Assembly: GCA_033980235.1 (NCBI GenBank)
Contig: CM067062.1
Span: 10,195,027 to 10,259,026, forward strand
Reading direction: 5' to 3'
DNA: 64,000 nucleotides
Source of the DNA: Diadema setosum
Lineage: Eukaryota; Echinodermata; Echinoidea; Diadematoida; Diadematidae
The number at the start of each line of letters is the position of its first letter. Within the stretch, counting starts at the first letter, position 1. The notes under the pieces are model-generated. The model worked only from the letters and a program-made list of their open reading frames with translations, ran no database searches and was not told the origin of the DNA. A program made the position numbers and the translations under genes. Positions 21,301-32,229 of the stretch are shown piece after piece.

Positions 21301-24300
21301 TCAATGTGATCTTGGTTCATTTCATTTGACATGTCAAGTTCAAGAAACCCTATATAGTTTCATGTTGAATCTTGTTTTACTTTTTGATATTCATTGTTAG
21401 TGTTTCATATGGTAGAATAAAAATATTTTGTTCAAATTGAAGTATATTTGGGTCATAAATACCATTCTTTATTCAGTTGCACAATTTTAGAAGCCTCTGT
21501 TAATATCTTCATTTAATATCAATCCTTAAATTGGCAAAACTTGTTTGATCCTTAATGTACCACATAAGATTTCTCTCTCAGTTTGGTTGAGTTTGGTATT
21601 CCAGATTTAATGAAGTAAACCAGCTTAGTCTAGTCTTTTGCCATTAAAAAATACTGTATGCAGTAAATCTCAGAGTTGCCAATTTGATGAGGAAAAAAAT
21701 ATTGATTATGTCTGGACCAAAGTCACCCCTTGACTTGATTGGTATGGTTAACACAACAGCTTGCAGCATATACTACCAAACACTACACCCTTGTCCCCAC
21801 ATTTCTATTTCAATGTCTCAAACACAATTCTAGAGTTACTCATCTAGGTCCTTTATGCATTGCTGTGCTTTTAGTGTCCTCTGCTGTAGAATAGATGGGA
21901 ATAGACAAAAGTAGTGATTTATCCAACTGCAGTAAGACAGTGTATATCTATTGTGCAAAATCCTTAGGTGTTTCAAGAAAGATATATGTATGAATGCAGG
22001 AAGTATGAGACTAAAATCTATTAGGGAAATATTTGGCAAGGTTCCTGGTTTCAGTAGGATGTTGTTTGTGCCCACTTTGTGGCATTCTCCATTTCCATGT
22101 AGACATGCCAATTAAATGCAGATTCCTGTCAAAGCCATAATATTTGCATGTTTAGTTTTTGATTCCCAAAATAATGAGAATTTTAACTTTAATATCTGCC
22201 ATGCATCTGCTGAATGCCATTTTCATTGATGATGTTTCCTGTTTCTGATTTTTCTTTTCTTTTCCTGCATGATGCACAGCTGTAGAAAGAGATGCCATCA
22301 ATATCTTCACGAGATACATCTGCAAGGATGCAGTAGCTCCCGTGGGAGTCCCGGAACAGATCCGGTTAGATATCATAGGTGAGTAGCTAGCTGGGCCAGC
22401 AGTACAGAGCCCTCTGGTAAGACTGTTTGAGATTCCCAATTCTGCTGGCTTCTGTAGATTTCAAGTAAATTCAAGACAATTCTAAATACATCTCCTCACT
22501 GCTGAACCAATTTAGATTTTGTTCCCCTTAAACACTTGAATCCGTGAAATTCAGATGGAATTACAGAAGAATTGTAGTGAGCAAGGGAGGATGAAGCATT
22601 CAAAAGGGGACCTCTCCCTTTAACTGTCTGTATCCAAAGTGTTTGTTTTGTTTTGTTTTGTTTTATTTTACTATGTAGGCGAGGAGTATTTCACCTGTGT
22701 GTCAATCTGACTGAACAACAAATAGATGCATGTAGTGTGTAGTGCCTTGTAAGATTTTGGGGTTTGAATTATAGGGGATATTGCTTGTATTTTGAGACCT
22801 TCACATATTTTACTAATTGTGATACTGATTCCATTACAAAAGAGTAGAACTACATATTACAGTCAGTCCGCAGCACGTATGCTAATGAGCCGATCCAGCA
22901 AGATTTATTCAGCACTCTCGTTGACGATCTTTGCGTTCGAAAGGTGTCTCGTCGTGCGAGATTTTGCGAGACTTTGATAGGGCTATGGTTTTCACAGTGT
23001 AGCGACTTGTACATACATTTGTCATGGCTACAAGTCACGGTAAATTGTTCTCCAGTCTTAGATCTTTATTTTGATACTAAATTTGGGTATAACATCGGAT
23101 CTTATCATGACTAAATAATCAGTTGAATTTGCGTAAATTTTACCTGCTTTTCACGGAAGATTTTGTCGTCTAAAGTTCTTTTTTGGTTCCTGACCGGATT
23201 AAGAAACTTGTTTCTGATTTTGGCTTTTTCGAAGAGAGGAAACTTAGATGCTCATCATATATTGGAGTCAAGGAGACACAAGCATGATTTATACTAGTTT
23301 TTCCGTTTTGAAATGTCTGTAAAATTCACTCCTAAGCCGGAAGTACGCTCCACACAAAGTCAACAGTGGCGCATTAAGAGCTCTCTGATTGGACAGTGCT
23401 TGCATTCAGCGCTCGAACTACACGCGTGCCAAGAAACCGCAATTGGCATGAAACCGCTATGTAGCAGCGTAATGACGTAATGCAAGCGCTGAATGCAAGC
23501 GCTGTCCAATGAGAGAGCTTACTCTTGAGATTACACGGTTTCAAGCTGATCAGCACTGACATCGATGTATATTTTACTGGTTCCTGACCGGATTAAGCAA
23601 CAAATTGTCAAGATATTTACATGGATACAAAGATTAGGAGATGGACTACCAAATAAAGCATTTTCATTGAGACGCAAGGTGAATTTGATATTTTTTTGAC
23701 GTCTTGAACGTGTACTGCACGAATTACTTTTTTCATCATTTTTCAAGCTCAAATTACGCTATGATATTTTTCATTTACAATAATTTGAGTAACATGTGAC
23801 GATAGATTACATATTTTCCTTGAATTTGATACCAAATTTGTGAACATAAGGTGTATTTTTGTTGCCGAAAGCCCAAGGACAAAATCCCCTTACGCAGCTT
23901 ATTTCGTATGCAAGCCTAGAGCGGGCTTGCATACGAGTTGAATAAATACGAGCCAATTATCGGGTGCTGCGGACTGACTGTTATGTAAGTGCTTTAATCA
24001 TCCGTGGAGTCATATTTGAAATAATAGATTTTCATCATGGCACTGATTTATAAGTTGGCCATATAACTAAAAATGTCTGTGATATTTCATTCTTTATGGA
24101 ATAGAGTTTCATCTGCACACATATGATTTCAATCCACCTTGTGACAAGAATTATCTATGGACTGGTCTTTTAGGGAATTATTCAATAGGTTATATTTTGA
24201 CATTGTGATTGATTGACATCCTTGGTTTGCTTTTGTGTACCTAATCAGGCAAAATTTGTCCCAAAGATGGACAATTCGATCCTGACAGCTTCAAAGATGC

Positions 24301-25766
24301 ACAGAAGTATGCATTCATGCTGATGGACAAGCAGTAAGTTTGGCTTGGAATTTCTATGTCAAACATTGGAGTGTGCAAATATTTCATAGTCTTACTCTTT
24401 ATGGTTCCAGAAAGTGCCTTATTGGGCCCTTGTATGTGATATCATAAGAGTAAAATACAGTCAGTTGTTCCTGCATTGAATACCTTTTACTTATTATGTG
24501 CAGTTAGAAAGGCCCAAGTGTACATTTGGGCGTTATTACTAACAAAGTAAAATGTGGTTATACAGTTCACTGACAGTTACAAGAAGATAATTAAAGCAAG
24601 TTATTACTGATTGGAATTTTATTTGATAAAAGTGTTTCTCAAGTTTAAGTGGCAACATCTTCTCTTTTCTTGTAATGGATGTAATTCTTACAGAATGAAA
24701 TCTTTCAATGTAATATGTCGATCAAATCCTTTTAAAAGGAGAATTAGATTTACAAAATTCATAACTTTGATTAGAATAGATATTATATGGGTGCTGATCA
24801 GTGGAGAGATGTGTTTCATTGTCCATCACATTTGTTTTCTCTGACAGATATTTCCAGTCATTCCTGAGGAGTGAATTTCATTGTAAATACCAGATTGATG
24901 TACTGACCAGTGGAAGAGTCTATCTAGCAGACATCCTGTACAATGACTCGGCCACATTCTACTTCATGGAGGTAAGAAAATATTAAATTCATTATTGAAG
25001 TCATTATTCTTTCTTGTCCTTCTAATTTAAACTAATAAGCAGGTTCAAATCAAAATTTGAAAAAAAGAAAATGTAAGAAGCAGACTAACGTAATTTCAGG
25101 GCTAAACTTTTTTTTTTTTGAGCGGCATCACATTTGCTTTTATTCAAGTTAGCTTTATTATTATATGATGATGACGGTTATTGTTATCAGGGTTATTATC
25201 ATTACTTTCTTCATCATTATATTGTTTTCATTCATTATCATCCATTATCATAATCATTATAGTCATTGCCAGCATTATCATTGTCATCATTTTCATTACC
25301 ATCTTTATCATTGCTTGTTTTGCATTCATCAAGGAGTTAATGTTTTTGATGGCGTTGGTTTGTTTGTTTGTAAAATGACTCAAAAAGTTATGAACAAATT
25401 TTGATGAAATTCTCAGGTAATGTTGATATTGTATGACACAAGGAACCGATAATCAAATTTTAGCAGTGATCCACATCACTGTCTGGATCCTATATGGGTG
25501 GAGATGTGCTACTTTGTTGAGGTCGCTGTGCTTTTTCAAGTTGATGTTGTTATCATGAAGCATTGTTGCCATGGTGATTATTTACCATTTCCAGTACCTA
25601 GAGCAAGAGAATGCCGTCCACCTCCTCCAGTTCTGGCTGGCGGGAGAAAACTTCCAGCAGCACCTCCTATCTCAGCAGGGACAGTACGACCCGGTGGAGG
25701 CTCAGAGCGATGCCATGGTGCTCTACGACAAGTAAGGCCACTCTGTCACCATTGCGGGGACCTTTG

Positions 25767-25812
<46 letters not shown>

Positions 25813-28800
25813 AAACACATACCCCCCCCCCCCACACACACACACACACAGAAATAGACAGTTGTGTCATTTGATCGTAGGACTGATAAGATGTCGATAC
25901 CGACGTTTGTTTTTCATATGACACTGTTGATATTTTGTCATGTATCTTCCAATAGAAGATATATCCTGCAGAATGTTCATGGATGTATCGATATTTGATC
26001 TTCTCAAATAATTACAGGAAATAATTACAGGGCACTTACTGGTACTCCTCCAAAAAATTTTCTTTTCTTTTCTTTTCTGAAAATGGTTCATAAATTGTGT
26101 TCAGGACATTTGGCATGCCATGAAATGGAACTTGTCCTGCTCTTAAATTTGAATTGATTATCTGGAATTTTGTCATGCTATTGAATTCAAATTGATTAGA
26201 TAGAACTTTGTCATGCTATTTAATGGAATGTGTTTAAAATTAACTGTACTAGTTAATGATAAGTTTTATCTCAATAGGACTGTAATTTATAATATGATTT
26301 GTCATCAAAGTAGTGTACTTTCAGCATAGTTGCAGTGAATGTGGAGCTGTCTTTTACAAAATCAGTACAACATGTCAATGTTCTCATTGAATTGACCATG
26401 GGTAATTATATTCATTTGAGAAGACCTTACGCCTCGTGTGTGGAAATTTCAAACATGATCGTTTTTCTGCTCACTCTGTAAAACCAGGTACTTCTCCCTC
26501 CAAGCCACCAACCCCATCGGCTTCGATGACAACATCAGGTTTGAGGTTGAGAGCAATATATGCAGAGAGGGGGGTCCCCTTCCCACGTGCTTCGCTGCTC
26601 CCATGAGGCAGGCGTATACCACACTAGAAACTGTGAGTACAGAGATAACCACTTTGGAGCTGCAAAAAATGGAATGGTTTGGGGAATGAGGAAATGACAA
26701 GGAAATGACAAACCATAGAAAATTACACTGTGACTTTAGCTATTACAATTTTGCTAAACAGTAAGCGTTGGTCACTATTGATTAGGAATGCATATCCAAG
26801 ATTCTTTCAAAGCTATCTTTTGACAAATTTCATATTTCTTATTGCAAAGACATATTTTAGACATACTGTAAAAGTGGAAATATTTGGTGTGAGAAATATC
26901 TTGCATGACTAATTTTTTTGCACTTGGCCTGGTGAATTAATTTTGTCTGTTTTTAATTCTGTGGAATAAAAGATGTAAAATATTTTCACACATTAAAAGC
27001 AAATATATTTGCACACTTATATTTTCATGCTAATTTTGTATAACACAAAATGCATGAAAATTTCCACACCCCTTTTTCACTAGAAGAAAGGTTTGTTTGT
27101 TTGGTATGAAATCTTAATGCATTCTAACACCTTATACCATGCTTAATATGTACATTGATAGGGACTGTGGTGTGCATAGGGAAGAAATTTGTGAAGTTGA
27201 AACCATGCCTGCAATGACTTCACACAAAAATGATAAATGGGAAGGAGAGCAAATTGAATGGGGAGTTCAGTAGGAGAAAAGATGATCTGTCACATTTGTG
27301 TTTTTGGTGCTTAAATGATGAGAAATCAAGTTTGACACATGGAACAGTAATACCTGCTGATAAAGGGAAAGCTGTTGTCTAAAATGTGCAGGATATTTGC
27401 ATGATGTTCTTGCCTCAAATTTGAAGATTGACAGCAATAAGCTGCCTCAAACAAATTCATATTTTGTCCTAACTCAACTGTAAGTAAACTAGTATTTTGT
27501 AAATCAGTAAGTGCCATAGAAAATAATAAGAAAGAAGTTTGAAGTGATCCCCATCATGTTTTGTTTTTGCTTGTTTGATCCTTGTGCAGATGTATTTCCA
27601 AGGATTTCTTCAAAGCGACCTCTATTACAAGTTCCTGTCTGAGCTCATCAATACTATAAAGAGTGAACAGGCACAGGCAGCTGGAGGGACCGGTTCTGTT
27701 GCCACGGCAATTGACGACGACCAGTCATCCACCTCTTCAGATCCAGCAACGAGAACGGCACCGCGCAACACACTGCTTGCGGAGGGCAACGTTGTCAAAC
27801 TGTTTGAAGGTGACATGAACATTGATCCTGTCAAGTTTGATCCTGACTCCCTGTGGCAAAGGAGTAAACCGCAGTAAGTGATTGGTTAATCTCGTGTGTT
27901 GTACAGTGGGTTTTCAATTAAAAAAACAAAAAACAAAAAACAAAAAACCAGACTCACTTAGCAATGTCTTTTTGTTAAAAATGTCAGCACCCATTGCCAA
28001 AATGATAGATGTCATGTTTATCTCATGTGCGTAGCTAATTCTTTTGTTTTGATGTGAATTTTTTTCCTCTTTGGTGTAAATTAATTTCATGTGATGACTT
28101 GTAGCACTAAAAGCAAGGGGGAATGGTGTAGTTTAAACCATCTAACTCATTTTTATAGCGTGCGTTGTCTGTGTGAACATCATTTTTATAGCGTGCGTTG
28201 TTTGTGTGAACATGCTTATCCTTAAAATTTTGTAGTTATATTGAACATACCAATATGTAGTTTATGATATTACCAAGTATTCCATAGTAATAAGAAGGTT
28301 CTTTTGGTTTGTTTTATACAAGTAGAGTATCATCTGTAAGGATCAGAGGTTATGTTTTTATATCATTCTTTAAATTTTGTTGTGTTTTCCCCATGAGTGC
28401 ATTGAAGATGTGATACGAGATCGCCAAATCAACAAATTTCACAGAATATTTGTAATGTCTGGAAGAGGTATCGTAATTATATGGTTTTGCAAACATTTGC
28501 CCTTACGAAAAAAGAAAAAACTTTGATCACGCTTCTCCCCTACCCGTACCCCCTTGGAACTCCCCATCCCATTCAAACAGGAATATGATGTTTGGAAAGG
28601 TCAACCACCTGGGTCAGTTTGTGCCGGAGTACGAGCCCGACCCGGAGTCCCTGCAGAAGAGGAACTCGTCCACAAAGTTTTCCCTCAAGAAGCTGGTTAC
28701 CAAAGACGAAGACAAGGTGTGTAATCATAGTGGTGTTATTAATGGTGCATCAGAAGTTGTATTAAGATAATGAGCCCTCTCCAATATCTTACTCTCTCTT

Positions 28801-29685
28801 CATCTCTTAGAAATATTTCTGTGTACCAATTTGTTTGTCTGTCAACTACCTTTCTATCTATCAATATATTCATATGATTATGTAACTGCCAATCAGACAG
28901 TCTTTCTATCATTCTTTCTCTCTCCATATTTTATTCATCTCCCTATCCTCTGTCTCTCATAAATACTCTCTTGTGTAGCTTTGTTTTAGATATGAATGAT
29001 TTCCTTTTGTCTGAAGAAGTGCAGCATGCAAGTACATTCATGCACAAATTTATTTGTTCAGCAGTTGTAGTTTAAACTTTAAATAATTAAACATCATCAT
29101 GGGGTCCCACATACAGACCAGGTGGTATGGCTGTATGCTTCTCTCTCCAGAAGAAGTGTACTGGATATGCTATATGTATGTGATCTCACATCTTTTATCG
29201 AACGATCCATGGGACATTGCTGTCCCACTGAAATGCACCATCTTTTTGCACACTCCTATTAAACATGTACGTAGATGGATCTCGTCTTTGAAAAATATTT
29301 TCTCAAGGCAGTGGTGCTGATTAATGTCACAGTGTGATACACCAAATTTTGAAATGCAAGTATGCAACAAAAAACTGTATCATATGAAATCATTATATCC
29401 AAATTATGTCTTCATCTGCATTGCACCATTCTTTTGCACGCTCTTAATATGTTTGTAGATGATAATTAATGAATTAATGAATGTTAAACTCTATCATAAA
29501 TGATTACATCTCTGATGGATGAACATTTTCATCTCGCACCAATTTCTTGACAGAGTAAGGAGGAGATGGCCCTGAAGATAGCTCAGATGATCATCAATGA
29601 TGTCAACATGCAGACCCAGGGTCTGGCCGGAAGCGACATCCCGTCCCCAACCACGGCCCGGCCAGGAAAGCTGACAGGATCGTAG
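12313..29685 (+). CDS. AKAP10: A-kinase anchoring protein 10 (D-AKAP2), complete, 11 exons
   Basis: Scaffold that tethers the regulatory subunits of protein kinase A; relatives also bind Rab GTPases through RGS domains. Exons: 12313-12337, 19365-19760, 20121-20780, 22280-22378, 24249-24333, 24848-24971, 25595-25731, 26488-26632, 27590-27873, 28581-28716 and 29554-29685; 2223 bases, 740 residues (vertebrate forms are near 660). RGS-A begins near residue 155 (NEVLHDNGALPYFIQYM, QFWLAAESF), is split by a long serine-rich insert, and resumes near 361 through FLRSEFHCKYQIDVL. RGS-B runs from about 448 (GRVYLADILYNDSATFYF) to FLQSDLYYKFLSELI. The PKA-binding helix is EEMALKIAQMIINDV near residue 700. 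Extra length lies in a Gln/Gly/Pro-rich exon 2 and in the RGS-A insert. The C-terminus KLTGS lacks the PDZ-ligand ending known in mammals. Every junction is in phase. Confidence 0.94.
13264..13298 (-). repeat. (CAGATC)n 3' tail of the LINE
   Basis: About five to six tandem hexamers directly at the 3' end of the retrotransposon on the minus strand. Confidence 0.85.
13357..17307 (-). CDS. Non-LTR retrotransposon polyprotein: PHD-like finger, AP endonuclease, reverse transcriptase
   Basis: An uninterrupted frame of 1316 codons. Residues 30-60 and 195-215 are hydrophobic; GDIHPNPGP at about 215-223 is a 2A-like ribosome-skipping motif, though it has His where the consensus has Glu. A Cys/His-rich PHD-like finger (CGVCNKAVKYGQDGICCDHC) spans 225-280. 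The endonuclease (about 367-598) has TNCSSL, VTESWL, GGDFNVPDIDW and SDH. The equivalent of the catalytic-site Asp in the usual LDLVLTN motif reads ILNLLCVSN, so that Asp looks like Asn. The reverse transcriptase (about 815-1090) has NYRPISLT, VDVIILDFAKAFDKV, GVPQGTVLGPLLF and FADD. The start may be 17307 or the in-frame ATG at 17268, which has the better context (AAGATGG). The intact frame suggests a recent insertion. Confidence 0.95.
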   Translation of the reverse strand: MSSCSSSLLYEFKMAKHGARETVKPRTVLSAIMCVSVLIATSHLYTRHNACGTPSPLLSLSIQELSGGIILNLSSFAYSRDVQFSEYDCESCDCASDYEFEVFSCAEPNMCSISAHETTKHKILASSNPIINPLLLEHLDYVSKQASLLLAIDTEYSKEMKFSRQFLCRPTSILSSNYLVVCVHANLLNYNDKSVTCLYHLSLVIQAGAMLSLAGDIHPNPGPRCKYPCGVCNKAVKYGQDGICCDHCNTWIHRECVPMNKEMYQIIADHPHLSWTCIQCGLPNFSSSLFLQSNSTSFTDNNHFSVLPDLDAGNDQSVLFSDLDSSRSPNKFSEPVATSSPRPTSTRGKTRTRGVPSCRNKGDKIKSKDNIRLMMTNCSSLIGKKEAFAESVKDSNPHVILVTESWLKPDIISNECIPDNYTAYRKDREERPGGGVFIAVRNDLVATPMESLDVDAELLWISIQMTNARPVYLCVFYRPPNQGSTPIKKLRDSLAKINWKKNPVVWIGGDFNVPDIDWNVPCRKPGPECNYPAELTNELLSLLDDFSLVQLAHEPNHNHQTKSLSVQNILNLLCVSNPSCFQPLKTEPGISDHFKIIADASTRPCTQRSERRRIFHWHKANVEGLKEDLTQFRTKLEGNHNQSSVNENWEGFKSTLLDSVHRNVPSSIKSSRFNLPWLSRPLQRLIRKKNRAFYTAKSTNCERQWKRYKSLRKEVQRNLRKAEQEYLSTTIFESLQTNVKKFWSFVKHRRRELCGIPALVSNGSLVSSAVDKAEVLSRQYRSVFTKEDTSSIPSLGQSPYPALPDLEISTNGITKLLKDLKVNKTPGPDGISPYVLQMCAEEISPILQIIFTQSIKTGKLPKDWKKANISAIFKKGCKTDAANYRPISLTSAVCKILEHIIYRHVMNHLEEFNILSDNQHGFRARRSCETQLLSTIHHILDGTDSTKQVDVIILDFAKAFDKVPHQRLLHKLRFYGVRGPLLSWITAFLTDREQSVVIQGKTSKPIHVDSGVPQGTVLGPLLFLCYINDLPNGLTSRVCLFADDCLLLRPIKDKKDCIALQNDLHSLKTWERKWQMNFKPEKCNVMRFSRKRSPVLHRYTLSGHTLRETNQHKYLGVTLSSDMKWNSHIDNISAKANSVNGFIQRNLNNAPTHVKTQAYKSLVRPHVEYCSSVWSPHTKKNIDKIEAVQRRAARIITGDFSNHSSVSTMLRNLKLPLLQHRRQLNSLVMFHKIIHDHVDLDINTFLSFQNSVISKRIKTRSCKPKQLVIPRSNSQPHLSSYFPQMAREWNKLPEELTSITSTNAFKTALQKHLHLD
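19365..19760 (+). CDS. AKAP10: AKAP10 exon 2 (Gln/Pro/Gly-rich, disordered)
   Basis: Acceptor TTGTTTTGACAG, donor GTGAGT, phase 1 at both ends. It encodes EKQPQQRVVRQSSKPENP followed by a low-complexity stretch and the acidic ISDEDDAMGDLGK. No domain is seen. Confidence 0.85.
20121..20780 (+). CDS. AKAP10: AKAP10 exon 3 (start of RGS-A and Ser-rich insert)
   Basis: Encodes SLNEVLHDNGALPYFIQYM and LVQFWLAAESFSNASWSKMR (RGS-A helices), then about 150 residues rich in Ser, Asn and Thr with SGSPTKSKTHTRAMSDS. Donor GTAAAT, a moderate match. Confidence 0.9.
20781..22279 (+). other. AKAP10 intron 3, nothing recognised
   Basis: About 1.5 kb of AT-rich sequence without a repeat or RNA gene that I can name. 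Confidence 0.55.
22280..22378 (+). CDS. AKAP10: AKAP10 exon 4 (RGS-A continues)
   Basis: Encodes AVERDAINIFTRYICKDA then VPEQIRLDIIG, matching the DAVNTFTKYI region of vertebrate AKAP10. Acceptor GATGCACAG, donor GTGAGT; 99 bases. Confidence 0.9.
22379..24248 (+). other. AKAP10 intron 4 with an inverted-repeat element
   Basis: Most of the intron is the element at 22860-23980. The flanks contain only AT-rich sequence and a TTTTG run near 22645. Confidence 0.6.
22860..23980. mobile_element. 1.1-kb inverted-repeat DNA element, pogo/Tigger-like ends
   Basis: Left end CAGTCAGTCCGCAGCAC; right end GTGCTGCGGACTGACTG, an exact inverted repeat of 17 bases. TA precedes the left end and TTA follows the right. 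The interior has its own fold-back (TCTGATTGGACAGTGCTTGC against its inverse near 23490) and GTTCCTGACCGGATTAAG twice. No transposase frame. The CAGT start suggests a pogo/Tigger-like affiliation by inference. Confidence 0.8.
24249..24333 (+). CDS. AKAP10: AKAP10 exon 5 (RGS-A continues)
   Basis: Encodes GKICPKDGQFDPDSFKDAQK and AFMLMDK. Acceptor CTAATCAG, donor GTAAGT, ending in phase 2. Confidence 0.9.
24848..24971 (+). CDS. AKAP10: AKAP10 exon 6 (end of RGS-A, start of RGS-B)
   Basis: Encodes YFQSFLRSEFHCKYQIDVL then SGRVYLADILYNDSATFYF. Acceptor CTCTGACAG, donor GTAAGA. Confidence 0.93.
25595..25731 (+). CDS. AKAP10: AKAP10 exon 7 (RGS-B)
   Basis: Encodes YLEQENAVHLLQFWLAGENF and the QSDAMVLYDK helix. 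Acceptor CATTTCCAG, donor GTAAGG, phase 2. Confidence 0.93.
25771..25850. repeat. (CA)n microsatellite with C-run
   Basis: About 19 CA units, then a short spacer, a run of C and a second short CA run, starting 40 bases after AKAP10 exon 7. Confidence 0.93.
26488..26632 (+). CDS. AKAP10: AKAP10 exon 8 (RGS-B)
   Basis: Encodes YFSLQATNPIGFDDNIRFEV and SNICREGGPLPTCFAAPMRQ, close to the vertebrate protein. Donor GTGAGT. Confidence 0.93.
27590..27873 (+). CDS. AKAP10: AKAP10 exon 9 (end of RGS-B and linker)
   Basis: Encodes MYFQGFLQSDLYYKFLSELI, a Ser/Thr-rich linker, and DPVKFDPDSLWQRSKP. Donor GTAAGT, phase 2. Confidence 0.92.
27874..29553 (+). other. AKAP10 introns 9 and 10
   Basis: Intron 9 includes a tandem duplication of about 38 bases (CATTTTTATAGCGTGCGTTG, near 28149 and 28187). 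Intron 10 has nothing I recognise. Confidence 0.55.
28581..28716 (+). CDS. AKAP10: AKAP10 exon 10
   Basis: Encodes NMMFGKVNHLGQFVPEYEPD and the basic segment before the PKA-binding helix, parallel to MTFGRVSDLGQF in vertebrates. Acceptor TTCAAACAG, donor GTGTGT (non-optimal). Confidence 0.9.
29554..29685 (+). CDS. AKAP10: AKAP10 exon 11 (PKA-binding helix and stop)
   Basis: Encodes SKEEMALKIAQMIINDVNMQ, an amphipathic helix aligned with the R-subunit binding helix of AKAP10, then GKLTGS and TAG at 29683-29685. Confidence 0.92.
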   Translation, partial: SKEEMALKIAQMIINDVNMQTQGLAGSDIPSPTTARPGKLTGS

Positions 29686-30863
29686 CACAGGTTGGGAGTC
29701 ATGGCTGAGCGTAGCCCCGTGCAGGTACCTGCCAATCTTGATGCTAGACTCAAAACAAACCTGCCTCCCGCATCTCTGGTTTGTGGAGAAGTCGCTATGA
29801 AGTACAGTTGTACCTGAATGAAGCCAGGCAAACCTGCAGATTAAAGTCATGCTGTGGAGTTCTTCTTTTGCGATGGCATGGATTGTTTGGAATGCATTAT
29901 TCTTGTCCATTTTACAAGTCTCAAGGGGAAGACGCCCTGACTGCCAAGTGAAAGCGTAATGAAATTTTCTCCTTTCTAGTGATCCATTGTTGCAAATGTT
30001 ATTCAGAGCATCTCCAATGCTTGCCTGCAGTTTGTGATATGCTCACAGTGAATTCATGTAGAGTGAATATCAGCGATAGAATACAAAATATAAGAAGCGT
30101 GATGAAGATATATAGCATTACACCACAGATTTTTTTTTGTTGTTGTTCTCAGAAACATCATCATTTATTGTGTCTGTCATGTGATCTTATACAGTGATGC
30201 ATTAGAAGAAGAGATGATTTTATTTTAGTCTTTAGGGTTGTCTCTTATTTTTAGCAGTTATGTAGTTTCTACTTTGTAAAGTCATAAGTTGAAAGTCATC
30301 TCAGTATTGTGAAACCTATCCCTGCCCTTCCCCACCCCACCTTACCCCTGGCAAAAAAAAAGGAGAAAAGCAAAATGTAAAACAAATGCAGAGAACATAA
30401 TAGAAATTGGGAATTAACAGACAATATTTCACTCATATGATGTATTCCTCATAGAATAACCAATTCCTTTTCACTCGTTAACACTGTAGGTTAATGAAGA
30501 ATAGAATGAAACGCTTGTGAAGGCAATCAAAGTTCATTACTATACATATGTCACAGCATGGAACGTATGTGTGCTCTGGTGTATGATTCGTGTGATTGTA
30601 GCATTTTAATAGTATGTTATGTAACATACAGGAATAGCCACCAACACATGTTTGTTATTGCAGAGGTACTCCAAGTCTGAGGACAGATTGAATAACTAGT
30701 TGTTGAGTTGTTGAAAGGATATGAGGTGCATATCGCTATAAATATGTGATAATTTTAAACCCTCTAAAAGCTCATGTTCAAAATGCAGGAGTTTGTGATC
30801 TTCTTGCGATCTCTGATTCGCTTTGTGTCTTGATGCTGTTGTGCTTGCTGTTGTAAAGATATA

Positions 30864-31081
30864 CTGCAAACATGGACATTTTTGTAGTGTTGAAATTTTC
30901 GCTTATTTCGCGCAACCAGAAACGAGCGCAAAAATAAAAGCACACAAATATTCTTGCTTGCCATATGTTTCAGTAGTTGATGTCTTGATTCCGCGAAATT
31001 AAAAACACACGAAACTCTTCTTACCCATCTGAGCGCGAAGAAATAGTCGCGCGAAAATATCCACTTTAGTTTAAAGCACAG
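30864..31081. mobile_element. Small inverted-repeat element rich in TTTCGCG (218 bp)
   Basis: Flanked by TA on both sides. It starts CTGCAAACATGGACATTTTT and ends with an inverted AAAGCACAG arm; the interior has GAAATTTTCGC and GCGCGAAAATATCC. Ends are more diverged than in the copies at 34648 and 37420. Confidence 0.55.
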
Positions 31082-31760
31082 TATGTGTTCCATTAAAAGA
31101 AAAGAATAGAAGAGAAACAAGAAACAGAGTAGTCTGTTGGTATACATATATAATACATGTATAAAACACAAACTTTGCAGGGCTGGTTCAAATACGATAC
31201 TAGGACTACACACCGTGAAATAGTAGCAAGCAAGCAAGCAAGCAGAAAATGAATAAATGAAAACAAATAATATGACTGCAGTGGTAGGTCAGTGCTAAGT
31301 GTCGATGTTCTTTCAACAAGGTTCCATTTTGATTAAAAAGCAATATCAGTGAATATGCTATGGATATGTGTAAAATACAGATGTTTATTTTGATATCATA
31401 GCACAAAGTGGCAATGCTGAATTGGCAGTTTCATAATTATCAGATTTTTGCAAGTTGCTTGCCCTGTTTGACTGATAAATGAAGTGGTTCACTGCCTATC
31501 GCATTGATATGTTTTTGTGACATACATTAGTTCCTTAAAGAAGGGAGTTAATAAGAAGTTGCAATATAATGTGTTGTTCTGACTATTCTACAAACAAAAA
31601 CATATCTGATGCTGTCTCCTGGGTGATTCTCAATGGAAAGATTCAAGTAAATACACTGTCAGCATGTCAAATTGCTAGCATTCAGCAACTATCCTCTATC
31701 ACTATGGAAAAGCTCCTCATGTGTATTAACACATCTCTTTTCATTTTGTGCATTAGAATG

Positions 31761-32229
31761 TTTAAAGGGACATTCCAGACGATTTTCATAATTTCACATC
31801 ATGTAGTTCATAAATCGACAACTCCATGTATAGATTTGTGGAATTTATTGTGGCTCTTGAGCAGAGAAACAATACTTTGAAAAACCTTGAACAAATTACA
31901 CTGAACAAGGATGATGACATAGGAGGTTCACATATTTCAGAAATGTAGCAGTATAATTCCATTGCAATACCGCTTGCTTGCGAGTTCACCTGTGTATAAT
32001 ATATGCATGCCTTCTTCTTTTGTTCTGCTTCCTTGAGCCCCAACTCATACATTCTTATGGTGACTCTGCCATGTCATCATCCTTGTTCATTGCAATTTGT
32101 TCTAAATTTTGAAAATATTCTTATTCTTCATCCCAATTATCACAAATTCTGAAACTCTGTCCTCATTATAACTAATTTATAGTTGTTCAAATGTAAAAAT
32201 CTGAAAATCATCCGGAGGTTTCCTTTAAA
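31761..32229. mobile_element. 469-bp inverted-repeat element
   Basis: Left end TTTAAAGGGACATTCCAGAC and right end GGAGGTTTCCTTTAAA, with GATTTTCA/TGAAAATC and GGATGATGACAT-like arms facing each other inside. The ends resemble the TTAAAGGG ends of the elements at 9358, 36766 and 47961. No protein. Confidence 0.7.

Larger units (their letters stand above)
24334..27589 (+). other. AKAP10 introns 5 to 8, mostly featureless
   Basis: Introns between the RGS exons. They contain CATTATCAT-rich low complexity at 25155-25320 and a (CA)n run at 25771-25808. I see no RNA gene or transposon with clear ends. Confidence 0.5.

Noticed and set aside
25155..25404. Ile/His-rich open frames in an AKAP10 intron
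   Set aside because: Translation of CATTATCAT low-complexity sequence.
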